The translations under genes were made by a program, and so were the position numbers. From JAIBDK01 sp965261915 (lineage in GTDB: Bacteria > Pseudomonadota > Gammaproteobacteria > Arenicellales > Poriferihabitantaceae): a DNA stretch of 64,000 bases. The notes under the pieces are model-generated. The model was not told the DNA's origin, ran no database searches, and saw only the letters and a program-made list of their open reading frames with translations. The stretch spans positions 3,330,617 through 3,394,616 of the forward strand of contig CBDHDW010000013.1 of NCBI GenBank assembly GCA_965261915.1, in the 5' to 3' direction. Within the stretch, counting starts at the first letter, position 1. Every line of letters starts with the position of its first letter. Positions 18,081-26,960 of this stretch are shown here, in pieces.

Positions 18081-18227
18081 TTTACAATTTTACAATATCA
18101 TATGTGCAAAAATTTACAAATTAACAATTATTTTTCTGATAGTTATTGAATAATTCACAAAAACTAAGCATTCTTCGATTCTGGTTTATACCTTTGCAAA
18201 TATTTGCCGACCTGGGTTGGCAAATAT
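18081..18227. promoter_or_regulatory. Divergent control region with TTTGCAAA and paired half-sites
   Basis: TTTGCAAA lies at 18193-18200. Overlapping it by one base is an inverted repeat, ATATTTGCC (18200-18208) and GGCAAATAT (18219-18227). Three direct TTTACAA copies lie at 18081, 18089 and 18113, closer to the regulator gene. The region sits between the DUF2083 regulator and the divergent binding-protein gene. The inverted repeat ends 27 bases before that gene's ATG. The match to RamB-type operators is from memory. Confidence 0.6.
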
Positions 18228-18254
18228 CACTTAAAACTCTGGAGACACATTAAC

Positions 18255-19592
18255 ATGAAAAAGAACACCAATAGACGTGATTTTCTTAAAACAGGTGCAG
18301 TGCTAGGCGCTGGTCTGGCAGCACCGATGATATTTAGCCGCACGGCAGCCGGTGCCGCATACAGCAACGAACCAACGGGTGATACCGTCACTTTTGGTTT
18401 TAACGTTCCTCAAACTGGCGCTTATGCAGATGAGGGGGCCGATGAACTGCGCGCCTACGAACTCGCTGTTCAGCATATTAATGGCGAAGGTGACGGCGGC
18501 ATGCTAAACACGTTTTCTTCAAAAGCACTCGGCGGTAACGGCGTAAACGGCAAGAAAGTCGTATTCGTAACCGGTGATACCCAAACCAAATCGGATGCGG
18601 CGCGTGCCTCTGCAAAACGAATGATTGAAAAAGACGGTGCAATTATGATTACCGGCGGTTCTTCGTCGGGTGTTGCGATTGCGGTGCAAGGTTTGTGTCA
18701 GGAAGCCGGCGTTGTATTTATGGCGGGTTTAACTCACTCCAACGATACAACCGGTAAAGACAAAAAAGCCAACGGCTTCAGACATTTCTTTAATACCGAA
18801 ATGACCGGTTCTGCACTCGCTCCGGTATTGAAAAATGCCTTTGGTTCAGATCGGTCTGCGTATCACCTGACAGCAGATTACACCTGGGGTTGGTCGCAAG
18901 AAGGTTCCATTAAGAAGTATACCGAGCAACTCGGATGGAATACGGTTGATGCGGTTCGTACGCCACTTGGTGCGGGTGACTTCTCGCAATACATCACACC
19001 GGTTCTGAATTCGGGTGCAGATGTCCTTGTTCTAAACCACTACGGTAAAGATATGGTGAACTCGCTGACTCAAGCGGTGCAGTTCGGTTTACGTGACAAA
19101 CAGGTGAACGGTAAGGATTTCGCCATCGTTGTTCCACTGTACTCTCGTTTGATGGCACAAGGTGCTGGTGAAAATGTTAAAGGTATTTTTGGATCTACCA
19201 ACTGGCACTGGTCACTACAGGATGAAGGCTCAAAAGCATTCGTTAAATCATTTGGACAGGCATACGGTTTTCCACCTAGCCAGGCCGCTCATACAACTTA
19301 CTGTCAGGCATTGCTTTATGCTGATGCAGGTCAACGTGCGGGTACTTTTATGCCAAGCGAAGTTGGTGCTGCTCTTGAAGGCTTCAAGTTTGATGGTCTG
19401 GGTAACGGTCCAACTGAATATCGAGCTGACGACCATCAGTGTTTTAAAGATGTTCTGGTTGTGAAAGGTAAAGCAAACCCTGACTCCAAGTTTGACGTTC
19501 TCGAGGTGGTCGAAGTAACTCCTCGCGCTCAGGTCGAATACGAAGCAAGCATGTTGGGTGGGGAGCTTGGTCCTTACAACAACGGAGCGTAA
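18255..19592 (+). CDS. Tat-exported substrate-binding protein of HAAT system 2
   Basis: A 445-residue Peripla_BP_6 protein (UrtA/AmiC-like branch). The ATG at 18255 has GGAGA nine bases upstream and gives a twin-arginine signal, NRRDFLKTGAVLGAGLAAP, so the protein is exported folded. The upstream in-frame start at 18204 would place 17 extra residues before it and overlap the operator, and is rejected. Tat export of a binding protein suggests cofactor loading or folding needs in the cytoplasm. The ligand is unknown. It diverges from the XRE regulator gene. Confidence 0.9.
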   Translation: MKKNTNRRDFLKTGAVLGAGLAAPMIFSRTAAGAAYSNEPTGDTVTFGFNVPQTGAYADEGADELRAYELAVQHINGEGDGGMLNTFSSKALGGNGVNGKKVVFVTGDTQTKSDAARASAKRMIEKDGAIMITGGSSSGVAIAVQGLCQEAGVVFMAGLTHSNDTTGKDKKANGFRHFFNTEMTGSALAPVLKNAFGSDRSAYHLTADYTWGWSQEGSIKKYTEQLGWNTVDAVRTPLGAGDFSQYITPVLNSGADVLVLNHYGKDMVNSLTQAVQFGLRDKQVNGKDFAIVVPLYSRLMAQGAGENVKGIFGSTNWHWSLQDEGSKAFVKSFGQAYGFPPSQAAHTTYCQALLYADAGQRAGTFMPSEVGAALEGFKFDGLGNGPTEYRADDHQCFKDVLVVKGKANPDSKFDVLEVVEVTPRAQVEYEASMLGGELGPYNNGA

Positions 19593-19624
19593 TTCGGGTA
19601 CAACCCTTGCTTTCCAAAATCCGT

Positions 19625-19649
19625 CGATGAGGCTCGCGAGAGCCCATCG
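19625..19649 (+). terminator. Hairpin after the second binding-protein gene
   Basis: CGATG-A-GGCTC, loop GCGA, GAGCCCATCG: a 10-bp stem with one bulged A, 33 bases after the stop codon. It has the same position and likely role as the hairpin at 10018 in system 1: mRNA stabilisation or partial termination. Confidence 0.55.
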
Positions 19650-19685
19650 GTGGTTTCGTATTAACCTTTTCTGATTCTTCTGAAT

Positions 19686-20711
19686 GTGGACGCTATAGTC
19701 TTACAAATACTTAACGGCCTCGACAAGGGCGGGGCGTATGCACTAATCGCATTCGGTCTCACGCTGGTTTTTGGCACATTAGGCGTGGTGAACTTTGCAC
19801 ACGGTGCATTATTTATGCTCGGCGCGTTTTGTGTTGTATCACTTAAAGCGATCCTAACTTTAGAGAAGGTTGTTCTGGATCCGGATCAACTCACCGCATG
19901 GGGTACTCCAATGGAGATTCGAACCCCATATATCGAATCGTGGTTGGGTGACTATGGAGCTGTGCTGATTGACTATACAGTCCCTTTTTCCATATTGGTC
20001 GCAATCCCCATTATGCTGTTGATCGGAATTTCGATGGAACGCGGCCTAATCAGGTTTTTCTACAAGCGCCCGCACGCTGAGCAAATTCTTGTCACATTCG
20101 GTTTGGCGATCGTCGTTCAGGAAATTGTAAAAGCGCAATTCGGTGCAAATCCAATTCCACAGCCGGCACCTGATATTGTCGCAGGTTCCGCTGATATTGG
20201 GATGTTTTTTGGCTTCCAGGCTGGCGCAATAGTGTATCCCTGGTGGCGAATTGTCTATTTGTTTTTTTCGCTGAGCGTGATTAGCGCAGTTTTCGCCTTT
20301 TTGCAGTTAACCACGTTCGGACTGGTGGTTCGGGCAGGAATGGCTGATCGTGAAACCGTCGGCCTGCTGGGCATAAATATTGACAGAAGATTTACGATCG
20401 TATTCGGTCTGGCCGCTGTTGTGGCGGGAATCGCAGGGGTCATGTATACACCAATCCTTTCGCCGGATTACCATATGGGAATGGATTTTCTGGTGCTGAG
20501 TTTTGTGGTTGTCGTTGTCGGTGGTATGGGCAGCCTGGGAGGCGCTGTAGCCGCTGGATTTCTTTTGGGAATATTGCAGTCGTTCGCTTCGATGAATGAG
20601 GTTAAAGCGATCTTTCCGGGTATCGATCAAATTATTATATATCTTGTCGCTGTTGTGATATTGCTCATTCGACCGCGCGGGTTGATGGGAAGAAAAGGCG
20701 TAATGGAGTAA
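19686..20711 (+). CDS. HAAT/Liv-type ABC permease, LivH/UrtB-like (system 2)
   Basis: A 341-residue polytopic protein that starts at GTG 19686; an ATG two bases upstream is out of frame. Family marks are GGAYALIAFGLTLVFGTLGVVNFAHG near the N-terminus and the coupling loop TFGLVVRAGMADRE. A periplasmic insert of about 50 residues follows the second segment. Four bases separate its stop codon from the next permease gene. Confidence 0.92.
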   Translation: MDAIVLQILNGLDKGGAYALIAFGLTLVFGTLGVVNFAHGALFMLGAFCVVSLKAILTLEKVVLDPDQLTAWGTPMEIRTPYIESWLGDYGAVLIDYTVPFSILVAIPIMLLIGISMERGLIRFFYKRPHAEQILVTFGLAIVVQEIVKAQFGANPIPQPAPDIVAGSADIGMFFGFQAGAIVYPWWRIVYLFFSLSVISAVFAFLQLTTFGLVVRAGMADRETVGLLGINIDRRFTIVFGLAAVVAGIAGVMYTPILSPDYHMGMDFLVLSFVVVVVGGMGSLGGAVAAGFLLGILQSFASMNEVKAIFPGIDQIIIYLVAVVILLIRPRGLMGRKGVME

Positions 20712-20714
20712 GGT

Positions 20715-21851
20715 ATGAACAACGGAACATCAGCGCGTTCAGATCGTATTTTACTGATCGGCTTTATCATTTTTGCCGCGTTAGCACCGCTTATTTTTAA
20801 ACCCATTGGCGGCGGCTACCCGGATTTACTACAAAAATTTGCGATATTTGGCGTATTCGCCATTGGCTTCAATATTCTATTTGGTCTGACTGGATACTTG
20901 TCTTTTGGTCACGCAGCCTTTCTTGGAGTGGGGTCATATACCGCAGTGTGGACATTTAAACTGTTCACCATGAACGTGATTCCGGCAATTATTCTATCAA
21001 CGCTTATCGGTGGATTATTTGCATTGCTTATCGGATTCGTTGTACTTCGGCGATCGGGTATTTACTTCTCAATTCTGACTCTGGCGTTTGCGCAAATGTC
21101 GTATAACCTGGCGTACTCAGTATTGACCCCGATCACCAATGGTGAGACCGGGTTGCAGTTAACCCTGGGCGATCCCCGGATGTTGGACGCGGCTTTTGGC
21201 GTAGATCGGCCGGAAGGGCTGCCAATTACCAACCTGTTCGGAATCCCGATGTCCGGATGGTCAGGATACTATTTCTGCGCGATCGTGCTCATTATTATGT
21301 TTTATATCTCAATGCGAATATTTCGTTCTCCGTTTGGGATGATGCTTCGCGCCGTGAAATCCAATCAAAACCGCTTGAGCTATACTGGGGTGAATACGCG
21401 CCCGTATACGCTCGCCGCATTCGTGATTTCCGGAATGTATGCCGGCCTTGCAGGAGGCTTGATGGCGGTAACAGATCCGCTGGCCGGGGCTGAGCGAATG
21501 CAGTGGACCGCCAGTGGTGAGGTTGTATTGATGACGATCCTTGGTGGAACGGGGACATTGCTCGGGCCGGTTATCGGTGCGGGCGTGATTAAATATTTCG
21601 AAAATATTTTTTCGGCTTTTAATGAAGGAATTTTACTGGACGTTTTCTCATTTTTGCCAGAGATGCTGCAGCACGCAGCGGTTGCAGTTAGTGGGTTATT
21701 CGTTGGCGAAGGTTGGCATTTAACGCTTGGTGCACTCTTTATGGTCATCGTAATCTTTCTGCCGGGCGGACTCATGGAAGGTGTTGCACGATTGACGAAT
21801 CGTTTTCGCGCGGGCAAATCTAAAACTACGAACGACTCTGCTGAATCCTGA
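20715..21851 (+). CDS. HAAT/Liv-type ABC permease, LivM/UrtC-like (system 2)
   Basis: A 378-residue polytopic protein. Typical elements are GFNILFGLTGYLSFGHAAFLG and the coupling loop PFGMMLRAVKSNQNRLSYTGV. It should pair with the preceding permease. The start is an ATG closely following the previous stop. The gap to the ATPase gene is 31 bp. Confidence 0.92.
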   Translation: MNNGTSARSDRILLIGFIIFAALAPLIFKPIGGGYPDLLQKFAIFGVFAIGFNILFGLTGYLSFGHAAFLGVGSYTAVWTFKLFTMNVIPAIILSTLIGGLFALLIGFVVLRRSGIYFSILTLAFAQMSYNLAYSVLTPITNGETGLQLTLGDPRMLDAAFGVDRPEGLPITNLFGIPMSGWSGYYFCAIVLIIMFYISMRIFRSPFGMMLRAVKSNQNRLSYTGVNTRPYTLAAFVISGMYAGLAGGLMAVTDPLAGAERMQWTASGEVVLMTILGGTGTLLGPVIGAGVIKYFENIFSAFNEGILLDVFSFLPEMLQHAAVAVSGLFVGEGWHLTLGALFMVIVIFLPGGLMEGVARLTNRFRAGKSKTTNDSAES

Positions 21852-21882
21852 GTTTCGGACAAATCAAGTATTCTAAATATCG

Positions 21883-22638
21883 ATGTCTATTCTGTCTGTT
21901 AAAAATGTAAACAAGAACTTCGCAGGTTTAAAGGCGCTTAATGATGTCACTCTTGAGGTTCAACCCGGTGCGGCACATGCGATTATTGGCCCAAATGGAG
22001 CTGGCAAATCTACGCTACTAAACTGTTTTATTGGACGATTGGAGCCTGATAGCGGAACCGTTGAATTCAATGGCGTTTCATTGCTAAACAAAGCCCCTCA
22101 TGAGATTAACCAGATTGGCGTGAGTCGGGTATTCCAAACACCGGAAATATTCGCTGATTTATCCCTGGTTGAAAATGTCATGATTCCGGCATTTGCGAAA
22201 AGGGATGGGGTGTTTGAAATTAATGCCTGGTCTCCCGTACGCCAAGAAAACGATATTAAGGAACTTGCCCTGCACCAGTTGGAAGAAGTTGGATTGCTAG
22301 AGCGTTCTAATAGCCTCGCCAGTCAACTTTCCCGAGGCGACAAACGTCGGCTTGAGCTAGCGATGAGTTTGGTACAAGAACCAAAATTACTGTTGCTTGA
22401 TGAACCCACCGCCGGGATGGCGAGAGCGGATACTAACAGCACCATTGAATTGCTTCAGGATATTTCCAAAAAGGGTTTAACCATGGTGGTAATTGAACAT
22501 GATATGCACGTGGTCTTCTCATTGGCGCATACTATTTCTGTATTAGCGCAAGGCGGAGTCATTGCGGAAGGGCTACCACAGGATATCAAGGGAAATCAGA
22601 AAGTTCAGGATGCCTATCTGGGCGGTGCGCATTTGTGA
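21883..22638 (+). CDS. HAAT/Liv-type ABC transporter ATPase, LivG-like (system 2)
   Basis: A 251-residue ATPase with Walker A GPNGAGKST at about residues 36-44, Walker B LLLLDEPTAGM and switch VIEHDMH. The signature loop SRGDKRRLELAMSL is non-canonical, as usual for LivG proteins. It forms a heterodimer with the LivF-like protein encoded 18 bp downstream. Confidence 0.92.
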   Translation: MSILSVKNVNKNFAGLKALNDVTLEVQPGAAHAIIGPNGAGKSTLLNCFIGRLEPDSGTVEFNGVSLLNKAPHEINQIGVSRVFQTPEIFADLSLVENVMIPAFAKRDGVFEINAWSPVRQENDIKELALHQLEEVGLLERSNSLASQLSRGDKRRLELAMSLVQEPKLLLLDEPTAGMARADTNSTIELLQDISKKGLTMVVIEHDMHVVFSLAHTISVLAQGGVIAEGLPQDIKGNQKVQDAYLGGAHL

Positions 22639-22656
22639 TAACAAATCGATATCAGT

Positions 22657-23418
22657 ATGACTAAACAGCAAGATCAATCGAATTCGTCGTTACCTCAAAC
22701 CATGAGCGCTGAGAAGCCGTACTGCGCCGTTTCAGATATCCACGCGTATTACGGCGAGAGTTATATTGTTCAGGGTGTCAGCTTTGATGTGCGCGAGGGC
22801 GAAATCATTGCTTTACTGGGTCGAAATGGCGCAGGTAAAACCTCAACATTGAGAACAATTGCACGTGTTGATGACCCTGTTTTAAGTCAGGGTGAAATTT
22901 GGCTGGATGGTCAAGCTCTGCACAACATGACCTCGTATGAGGCTTCACAGGGCGGAGTAGGATTGGTTCCAGAGGATCGTAGAATTATTCAGGGACTAAC
23001 GGTGGAAGAAAATTTGCAGCTGGCGCAAATAGCGCCGCCCGTTGGCTGGCCGTTGGAGAGAGTTTACGAACTTTTTCCACGGTTGGCAGAAAGGAGAAAA
23101 CAGGAAGGCGTGACGTTATCTGGCGGTGAACAGCAAATGCTCGCACTTGCTCGAGCCCTGGCAAGAGATGTGAAGCTCTTTTTGCTTGACGAACCGTATG
23201 AAGGATTGGCGCCAGTGATTGTTCAGGAAATTGAGAAAACACTTGAGCAAGTGAAAGAGGTTGGAATGACCACCATTATTGTTGAGCAAAATGCAATTGC
23301 TGCGCTGCATCTTGCTGACCGAGCTTTGATTCTGGATATGGGGCAGATTGTTTTTGATGGATCTGCGCAGGAAGTTCTGGATAATGAGCAGCTTAGGCAC
23401 GAATATTTAGCGATCTAG
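22657..23418 (+). CDS. HAAT/Liv-type ABC transporter ATPase, LivF-like (system 2)
   Basis: A 253-residue ATPase with Walker A GRNGAGKTS, canonical signature LSGGEQQMLALARAL, Walker B LFLLDEPYEGL and switch IIVEQN. An N-terminal extension of about 25 polar residues precedes the core. An in-frame ATG at 22702 (MSAEKPYCAV) could be the true start. It is the last gene of transporter 2 and converges on the nitronate monooxygenase-type gene. Confidence 0.9.
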   Translation: MTKQQDQSNSSLPQTMSAEKPYCAVSDIHAYYGESYIVQGVSFDVREGEIIALLGRNGAGKTSTLRTIARVDDPVLSQGEIWLDGQALHNMTSYEASQGGVGLVPEDRRIIQGLTVEENLQLAQIAPPVGWPLERVYELFPRLAERRKQEGVTLSGGEQQMLALARALARDVKLFLLDEPYEGLAPVIVQEIEKTLEQVKEVGMTTIIVEQNAIAALHLADRALILDMGQIVFDGSAQEVLDNEQLRHEYLAI

Positions 23419-23465
23419 GCACATCTTCTCTAGTAACCGGATTACGAAATTAAGCTGCCGCTGTA

Positions 23466-24521
23466 CTAACCGATTGAATCATTGAGTTGTTTAACGAGGT
23501 CTGCGGCACTCATTCCAAGATAGGCTTTCGCTAAATTTGAGGCTTGTCCGCTCCAAAGAGCGGTGAAATCACTTTTATTTTGCTTTTCCGAAGCCGCTTT
23601 TAGGTCTGCCAGATCGTTTCCCGCTAATGGAAACGGTGGCGCCGACTCCGTCAAGGGACCAATTTCCCGCATAATTTTATTCATCACTCCTCTGGCTGGT
23701 CTGCCGGTGAATATATTGGTTAATGCGGTATTGCTGTCCGTTGCCTGTTTTAATCCTTCTAAATGAAGCGGGCTGGGGTGAGCCTCTTGGGTGAATAAAA
23801 ATGCTGATCCCATCTGCACGCAGGTCGCTCCGAGCGCGAATGCGGCGTTGATTCCCCTGCTGTCGGCAATTCCGCCTGCTGCGATGACGGGGAGTGATAC
23901 GTTGTCTACGATCTGGGGTACAAGCGACAGGGTGCCAGGCTGGTTATGATAATCCGTACTCAGAAAAATACCACGATGACCGCCTGCTTCTACCCCCTGG
24001 GCGATGATCAGATCAATTTCCCGGGACGCTAACCATATGGCTTCCTCTACGGTGGTGGCAGAGCACATTGTAATGCATCCAGTCGCTTTGATTCGCTGAT
24101 AAAGATCATTTTCCGGTATGCCAAAATGAAAACTTACAACTGGTGGTCTGGTTCGCTCAATAACCTCACAGATTTCAGTGTTCAGTGGATTGCGCCCAGA
24201 CGACGGTTTTATTGCCGGCCGTGGGACACCGGCTTCTTCGAAATAAGGTTGTAGTGTATCCCGCCATTTCTCGGAATCATCCAGTGAAATTAGGGGTTCC
24301 TTGTGGCAGAAAAAATTTAAATTAAACGGCGCATGGGTTTCTCTGCGAATGTATTGAACCTGTTCTTCAATCTGTTCGGCATTCAGTAGCGCGCAAGGCA
24401 ATGAGCCAAGCCCGCCCGCCTGGCTTACAGCGACTACAAGTTCTGCACCATTCGATCCAGCCATGGGTGCCTGAATAATGGGAATATCAATGCCCAGTGT
24501 TTTCGATGCGGAAGTTGTCAT
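23466..24521 (-). CDS. Nitronate monooxygenase / 2-nitropropane dioxygenase-family flavoprotein
   Basis: A 351-residue FMN-dependent TIM-barrel protein. The N-terminal IPIIQAPMAG, the phosphate-binding region AQGVEAGGHRG and the GGIADSRGINAAFALGATCVQMGSAF segment are hallmarks of the NMO family. Activities in the family include nitronate oxidation and quinone or enoyl reduction, so the substrate is uncertain. It follows the acyl-CoA dehydrogenase gene by 27 bp on the same strand, suggesting a two-gene operon and a role linked to acyl oxidation. Confidence 0.88.
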   Translation of the reverse strand: MTTSASKTLGIDIPIIQAPMAGSNGAELVVAVSQAGGLGSLPCALLNAEQIEEQVQYIRRETHAPFNLNFFCHKEPLISLDDSEKWRDTLQPYFEEAGVPRPAIKPSSGRNPLNTEICEVIERTRPPVVSFHFGIPENDLYQRIKATGCITMCSATTVEEAIWLASREIDLIIAQGVEAGGHRGIFLSTDYHNQPGTLSLVPQIVDNVSLPVIAAGGIADSRGINAAFALGATCVQMGSAFLFTQEAHPSPLHLEGLKQATDSNTALTNIFTGRPARGVMNKIMREIGPLTESAPPFPLAGNDLADLKAASEKQNKSDFTALWSGQASNLAKAYLGMSAADLVKQLNDSIG

Positions 24522-24548
24522 AGCAGCCTAATTATCCGCGCTTATGCC

Positions 24549-26351
24549 TTACTGAGCGACATCGAACAAGGTAATATCCAGTTCGGCAATATTTTTCGCC
24601 GCCTTTCTGATTACCGTTTGATGGTACGCGGCTTTGGGCATTTCGTAGGCAAAATAAAATTCCGCTGTTTTCACTTTTGCAGGATAAAAAGGGTCGTTTC
24701 CTTCGTCAAGAGTCATTGCAACGCCGGCCGCGCGAGCGATTTGCCAGCCGCAACAAACGACACCCCACAGACGCAGATAGGGATCACAAATACCCCCAGG
24801 CTGCCTCATATCTTCGCTGGCCATGGCGATTACTTCTGTGATGGTTTGTTCTAGCGTATCAAGCCCCTCGAGCACTTGCTTTTTCATCGACTGAAGTTCA
24901 GTTTGATGAACATTTTGCATGTCGTCACGGATGTATTGAATAACCATACGAGAGATATTTCCCTGATCTCTAAGCATTTTACGTCCTATCAAATCCAGCG
25001 CCTGTATGCCATTGGTTCCCTCATAGATCGGTGTGATTCTCTGGTCTCGATAGTATTGAGCCGCGCCAGTTTCCTCGATAAAACCCATTCCACCGTGAAC
25101 CTGCAGTGCGAGTGAAACATTTTCCAGCCCCATTTCAGTCATATACGATTTAACGATGGGTGTTAACACGTCAACCAGTGCCTGATTTAGTTCGCGGATT
25201 TCGGGATCAGTGTGTTTTAGACTTTTATCAAATGCAGCGCCGAGAACCAGACCGAGCGATCGTAAGCTCTCGATTCTGGCTTTTTGAAGCATTAACATAC
25301 GTTTCACATCCGGGTGATTAATAATGGTAACGCGATCACCGCCAGGTTGCTCAATAGGGGTGCCTTGCACACGTTCTCCGGCAAACCATGCTGCTTGCTG
25401 GTAAGCGCGCTCGGCCAAACCATTTCCTTCGAGACCTACGGCCAGCCGTGCGATATTCATCATCGTAAACATATACACCATGCCTTGATGTTGTTCTCCG
25501 ACGAGATAACCCACCGCCCCTTTTTTCGCACGATATTTTCCGGTGCCATAACCAAGAATTGCCGTCGGACTAGCGTGAATTCCAAGCTTGTGCTCGAGAC
25601 CAATCGTTTCCACATCATTACGAGAAGACCATTCTCCATTTTCATCCTGAATAAATTTGGGAACGATAAAAAGTGATATGCCCCTAACCCCTGAAGGCGC
25701 ATCGGGAAGCCGCGCGAGTACGAGATGAATAATATTATCAGTCATGTCGTGATCACCATAGGTGATAAAAATTTTCTGTCCTGAAATCAGATAATGATTA
25801 TCTTCGGCAACAGCCTGGGTTTTAACCAGTGCAAGATCCGACCCCGCATGGGCTTCGGTCAGGTTCATTGTTCCTGACCAGTTTCCATGGATCAGGTTCC
25901 CGAGATAGGTGTCTTTTTGTTCTTCTGTGCCGTGCAGTTCGATAGCCTCTATCGCGCCCTGTGTTAGTAGAGGGCATAACGAGAACGCCATATTTGACGA
26001 GTGCCAAATTTCCTGTACAGCCGTAGCAACCAGCCACGGCAGGCCCTGACCGCCTCGATTTGTGTTAAAAGGCAGACCATTCCAGCCGCCTTCAATGAAT
26101 GTTGAGTATGATTCTTTCCAGCCATCCGGTGTCGATACTTCGCCATCTTCAAGACTGACTCCCTGACGATCACCAGAATGATTAATCGGATCTAATACCT
26201 CTTCAGCAATTTTTGCCGCTTCCTGGAGTATTGCTTCTATTAGGTCGGGAGTTGCATCTTCATACCCTGGGATTGTGGATACGCCATCGAGATCTGCGAG
26301 ATGCTCGGTTGCAAACAGAATATCTCGAATAGGAGCCTTATAGTTACTCAT
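24549..26351 (-). CDS. Acyl-CoA dehydrogenase with C-terminal extension
   Basis: A 600-residue FAD-dependent acyl-CoA dehydrogenase of the long (FadE5/DUF-extended) type. Family segments are NLTEAHAGSDLALVKTQA, QVHGGMGFIEETG and the catalytic-loop region YEGTNGIQALDL. About 110 further residues belong to the acyl-CoA dehydrogenase C-terminal-like domain. It would introduce the 2,3 double bond in an acyl-CoA and pass electrons to ETF. Its product type is the substrate of the hydratase at 12263. Confidence 0.93.
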   Translation of the reverse strand: MSNYKAPIRDILFATEHLADLDGVSTIPGYEDATPDLIEAILQEAAKIAEEVLDPINHSGDRQGVSLEDGEVSTPDGWKESYSTFIEGGWNGLPFNTNRGGQGLPWLVATAVQEIWHSSNMAFSLCPLLTQGAIEAIELHGTEEQKDTYLGNLIHGNWSGTMNLTEAHAGSDLALVKTQAVAEDNHYLISGQKIFITYGDHDMTDNIIHLVLARLPDAPSGVRGISLFIVPKFIQDENGEWSSRNDVETIGLEHKLGIHASPTAILGYGTGKYRAKKGAVGYLVGEQHQGMVYMFTMMNIARLAVGLEGNGLAERAYQQAAWFAGERVQGTPIEQPGGDRVTIINHPDVKRMLMLQKARIESLRSLGLVLGAAFDKSLKHTDPEIRELNQALVDVLTPIVKSYMTEMGLENVSLALQVHGGMGFIEETGAAQYYRDQRITPIYEGTNGIQALDLIGRKMLRDQGNISRMVIQYIRDDMQNVHQTELQSMKKQVLEGLDTLEQTITEVIAMASEDMRQPGGICDPYLRLWGVVCCGWQIARAAGVAMTLDEGNDPFYPAKVKTAEFYFAYEMPKAAYHQTVIRKAAKNIAELDITLFDVAQ

Positions 26352-26449
26352 AATATTTTCTCGTATTTCTTGGGATTTACCGCTGCTGATATGGACGCTT
26401 TAGACCCGGCAAACGGTTATGTTTAAGTGTATTAAATTACGGACCTTGA

Positions 26450-26461
26450 GAGTACCGAGTT
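26450..26461. repeat. 12-bp inverted-repeat end (left), partner at 30219-30230
   Basis: GAGTACCGAGTT here is the exact reverse complement of AACTCGGTACTC at 30219-30230, five bases after the stop of the transposase at 28817. Together they could be the ends of a 3.8-kb unit (about 2.1 kb without the IS1380 insertion) carrying the SEC-C gene, the split small gene and the transposase. No target duplication is visible, so chance is not excluded. Confidence 0.4.
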
Positions 26462-26497
26462 CTGCGCTCTGTTTTATTTGCTGTTTAGCGAAACCAG

Positions 26498-26761
26498 TCA
26501 AGCGGCAGCTCCGCAACATTTCTTGTATTTCTTCCCGCTTCCGCAGACACACCGTTCATTTCGCCCGATCTTTGCGGCTTCATGATGGATGGGAGGCGAT
26601 AGCTTTCTTTCCAGGTCCGTTAGATCCTCTTCCTTGTCCGGTTCAAACCCCAAAATAAAATGCCAGCCGTTTTCATGACAGGTATTGGCGATCATATCGA
26701 CTTTTGAGTCATCGGCAACTCTTAAAATCAATGGGTTCTTTTTACTGCCCAGTTTGGCCAC
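26498..26761 (-). CDS. SEC-C metal-binding motif protein, PBPRA1643-like
   Basis: An 87-residue protein ending in the SEC-C zinc motif CVCGSGKKYKKCC (CXC...CC). The N-terminal part, LGSKKNPLILRV then GWHFILGFEPD, matches the short SWIM/SEC-C family named after PBPRA1643. Function is unknown beyond probable zinc binding. It lies just inside a pair of 12-bp inverted repeats (26450 and 30219), so it may be a resident gene beside a mobile element or a passenger within one. Confidence 0.85.
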   Translation of the reverse strand: MAKLGSKKNPLILRVADDSKVDMIANTCHENGWHFILGFEPDKEEDLTDLERKLSPPIHHEAAKIGRNERCVCGSGKKYKKCCGAAA

Positions 26762-26960
26762 GATTTTTGCTTGCTTCCCGTTGTAATCACTACGCTTGCT
26801 TGAGTTTCATTGATAACTTTGAGTGCTCAATACTCAGCGCCACCCATTGTGCATTGAGCTTCTTGAACCGTTTATAGTTACTTATCTGGCCGCGTATATC
26901 GCCCACAAATTCCTTGCGAATATACTCCGTCCGGCTCTTCATATCCAGTGTATAGCTGAC

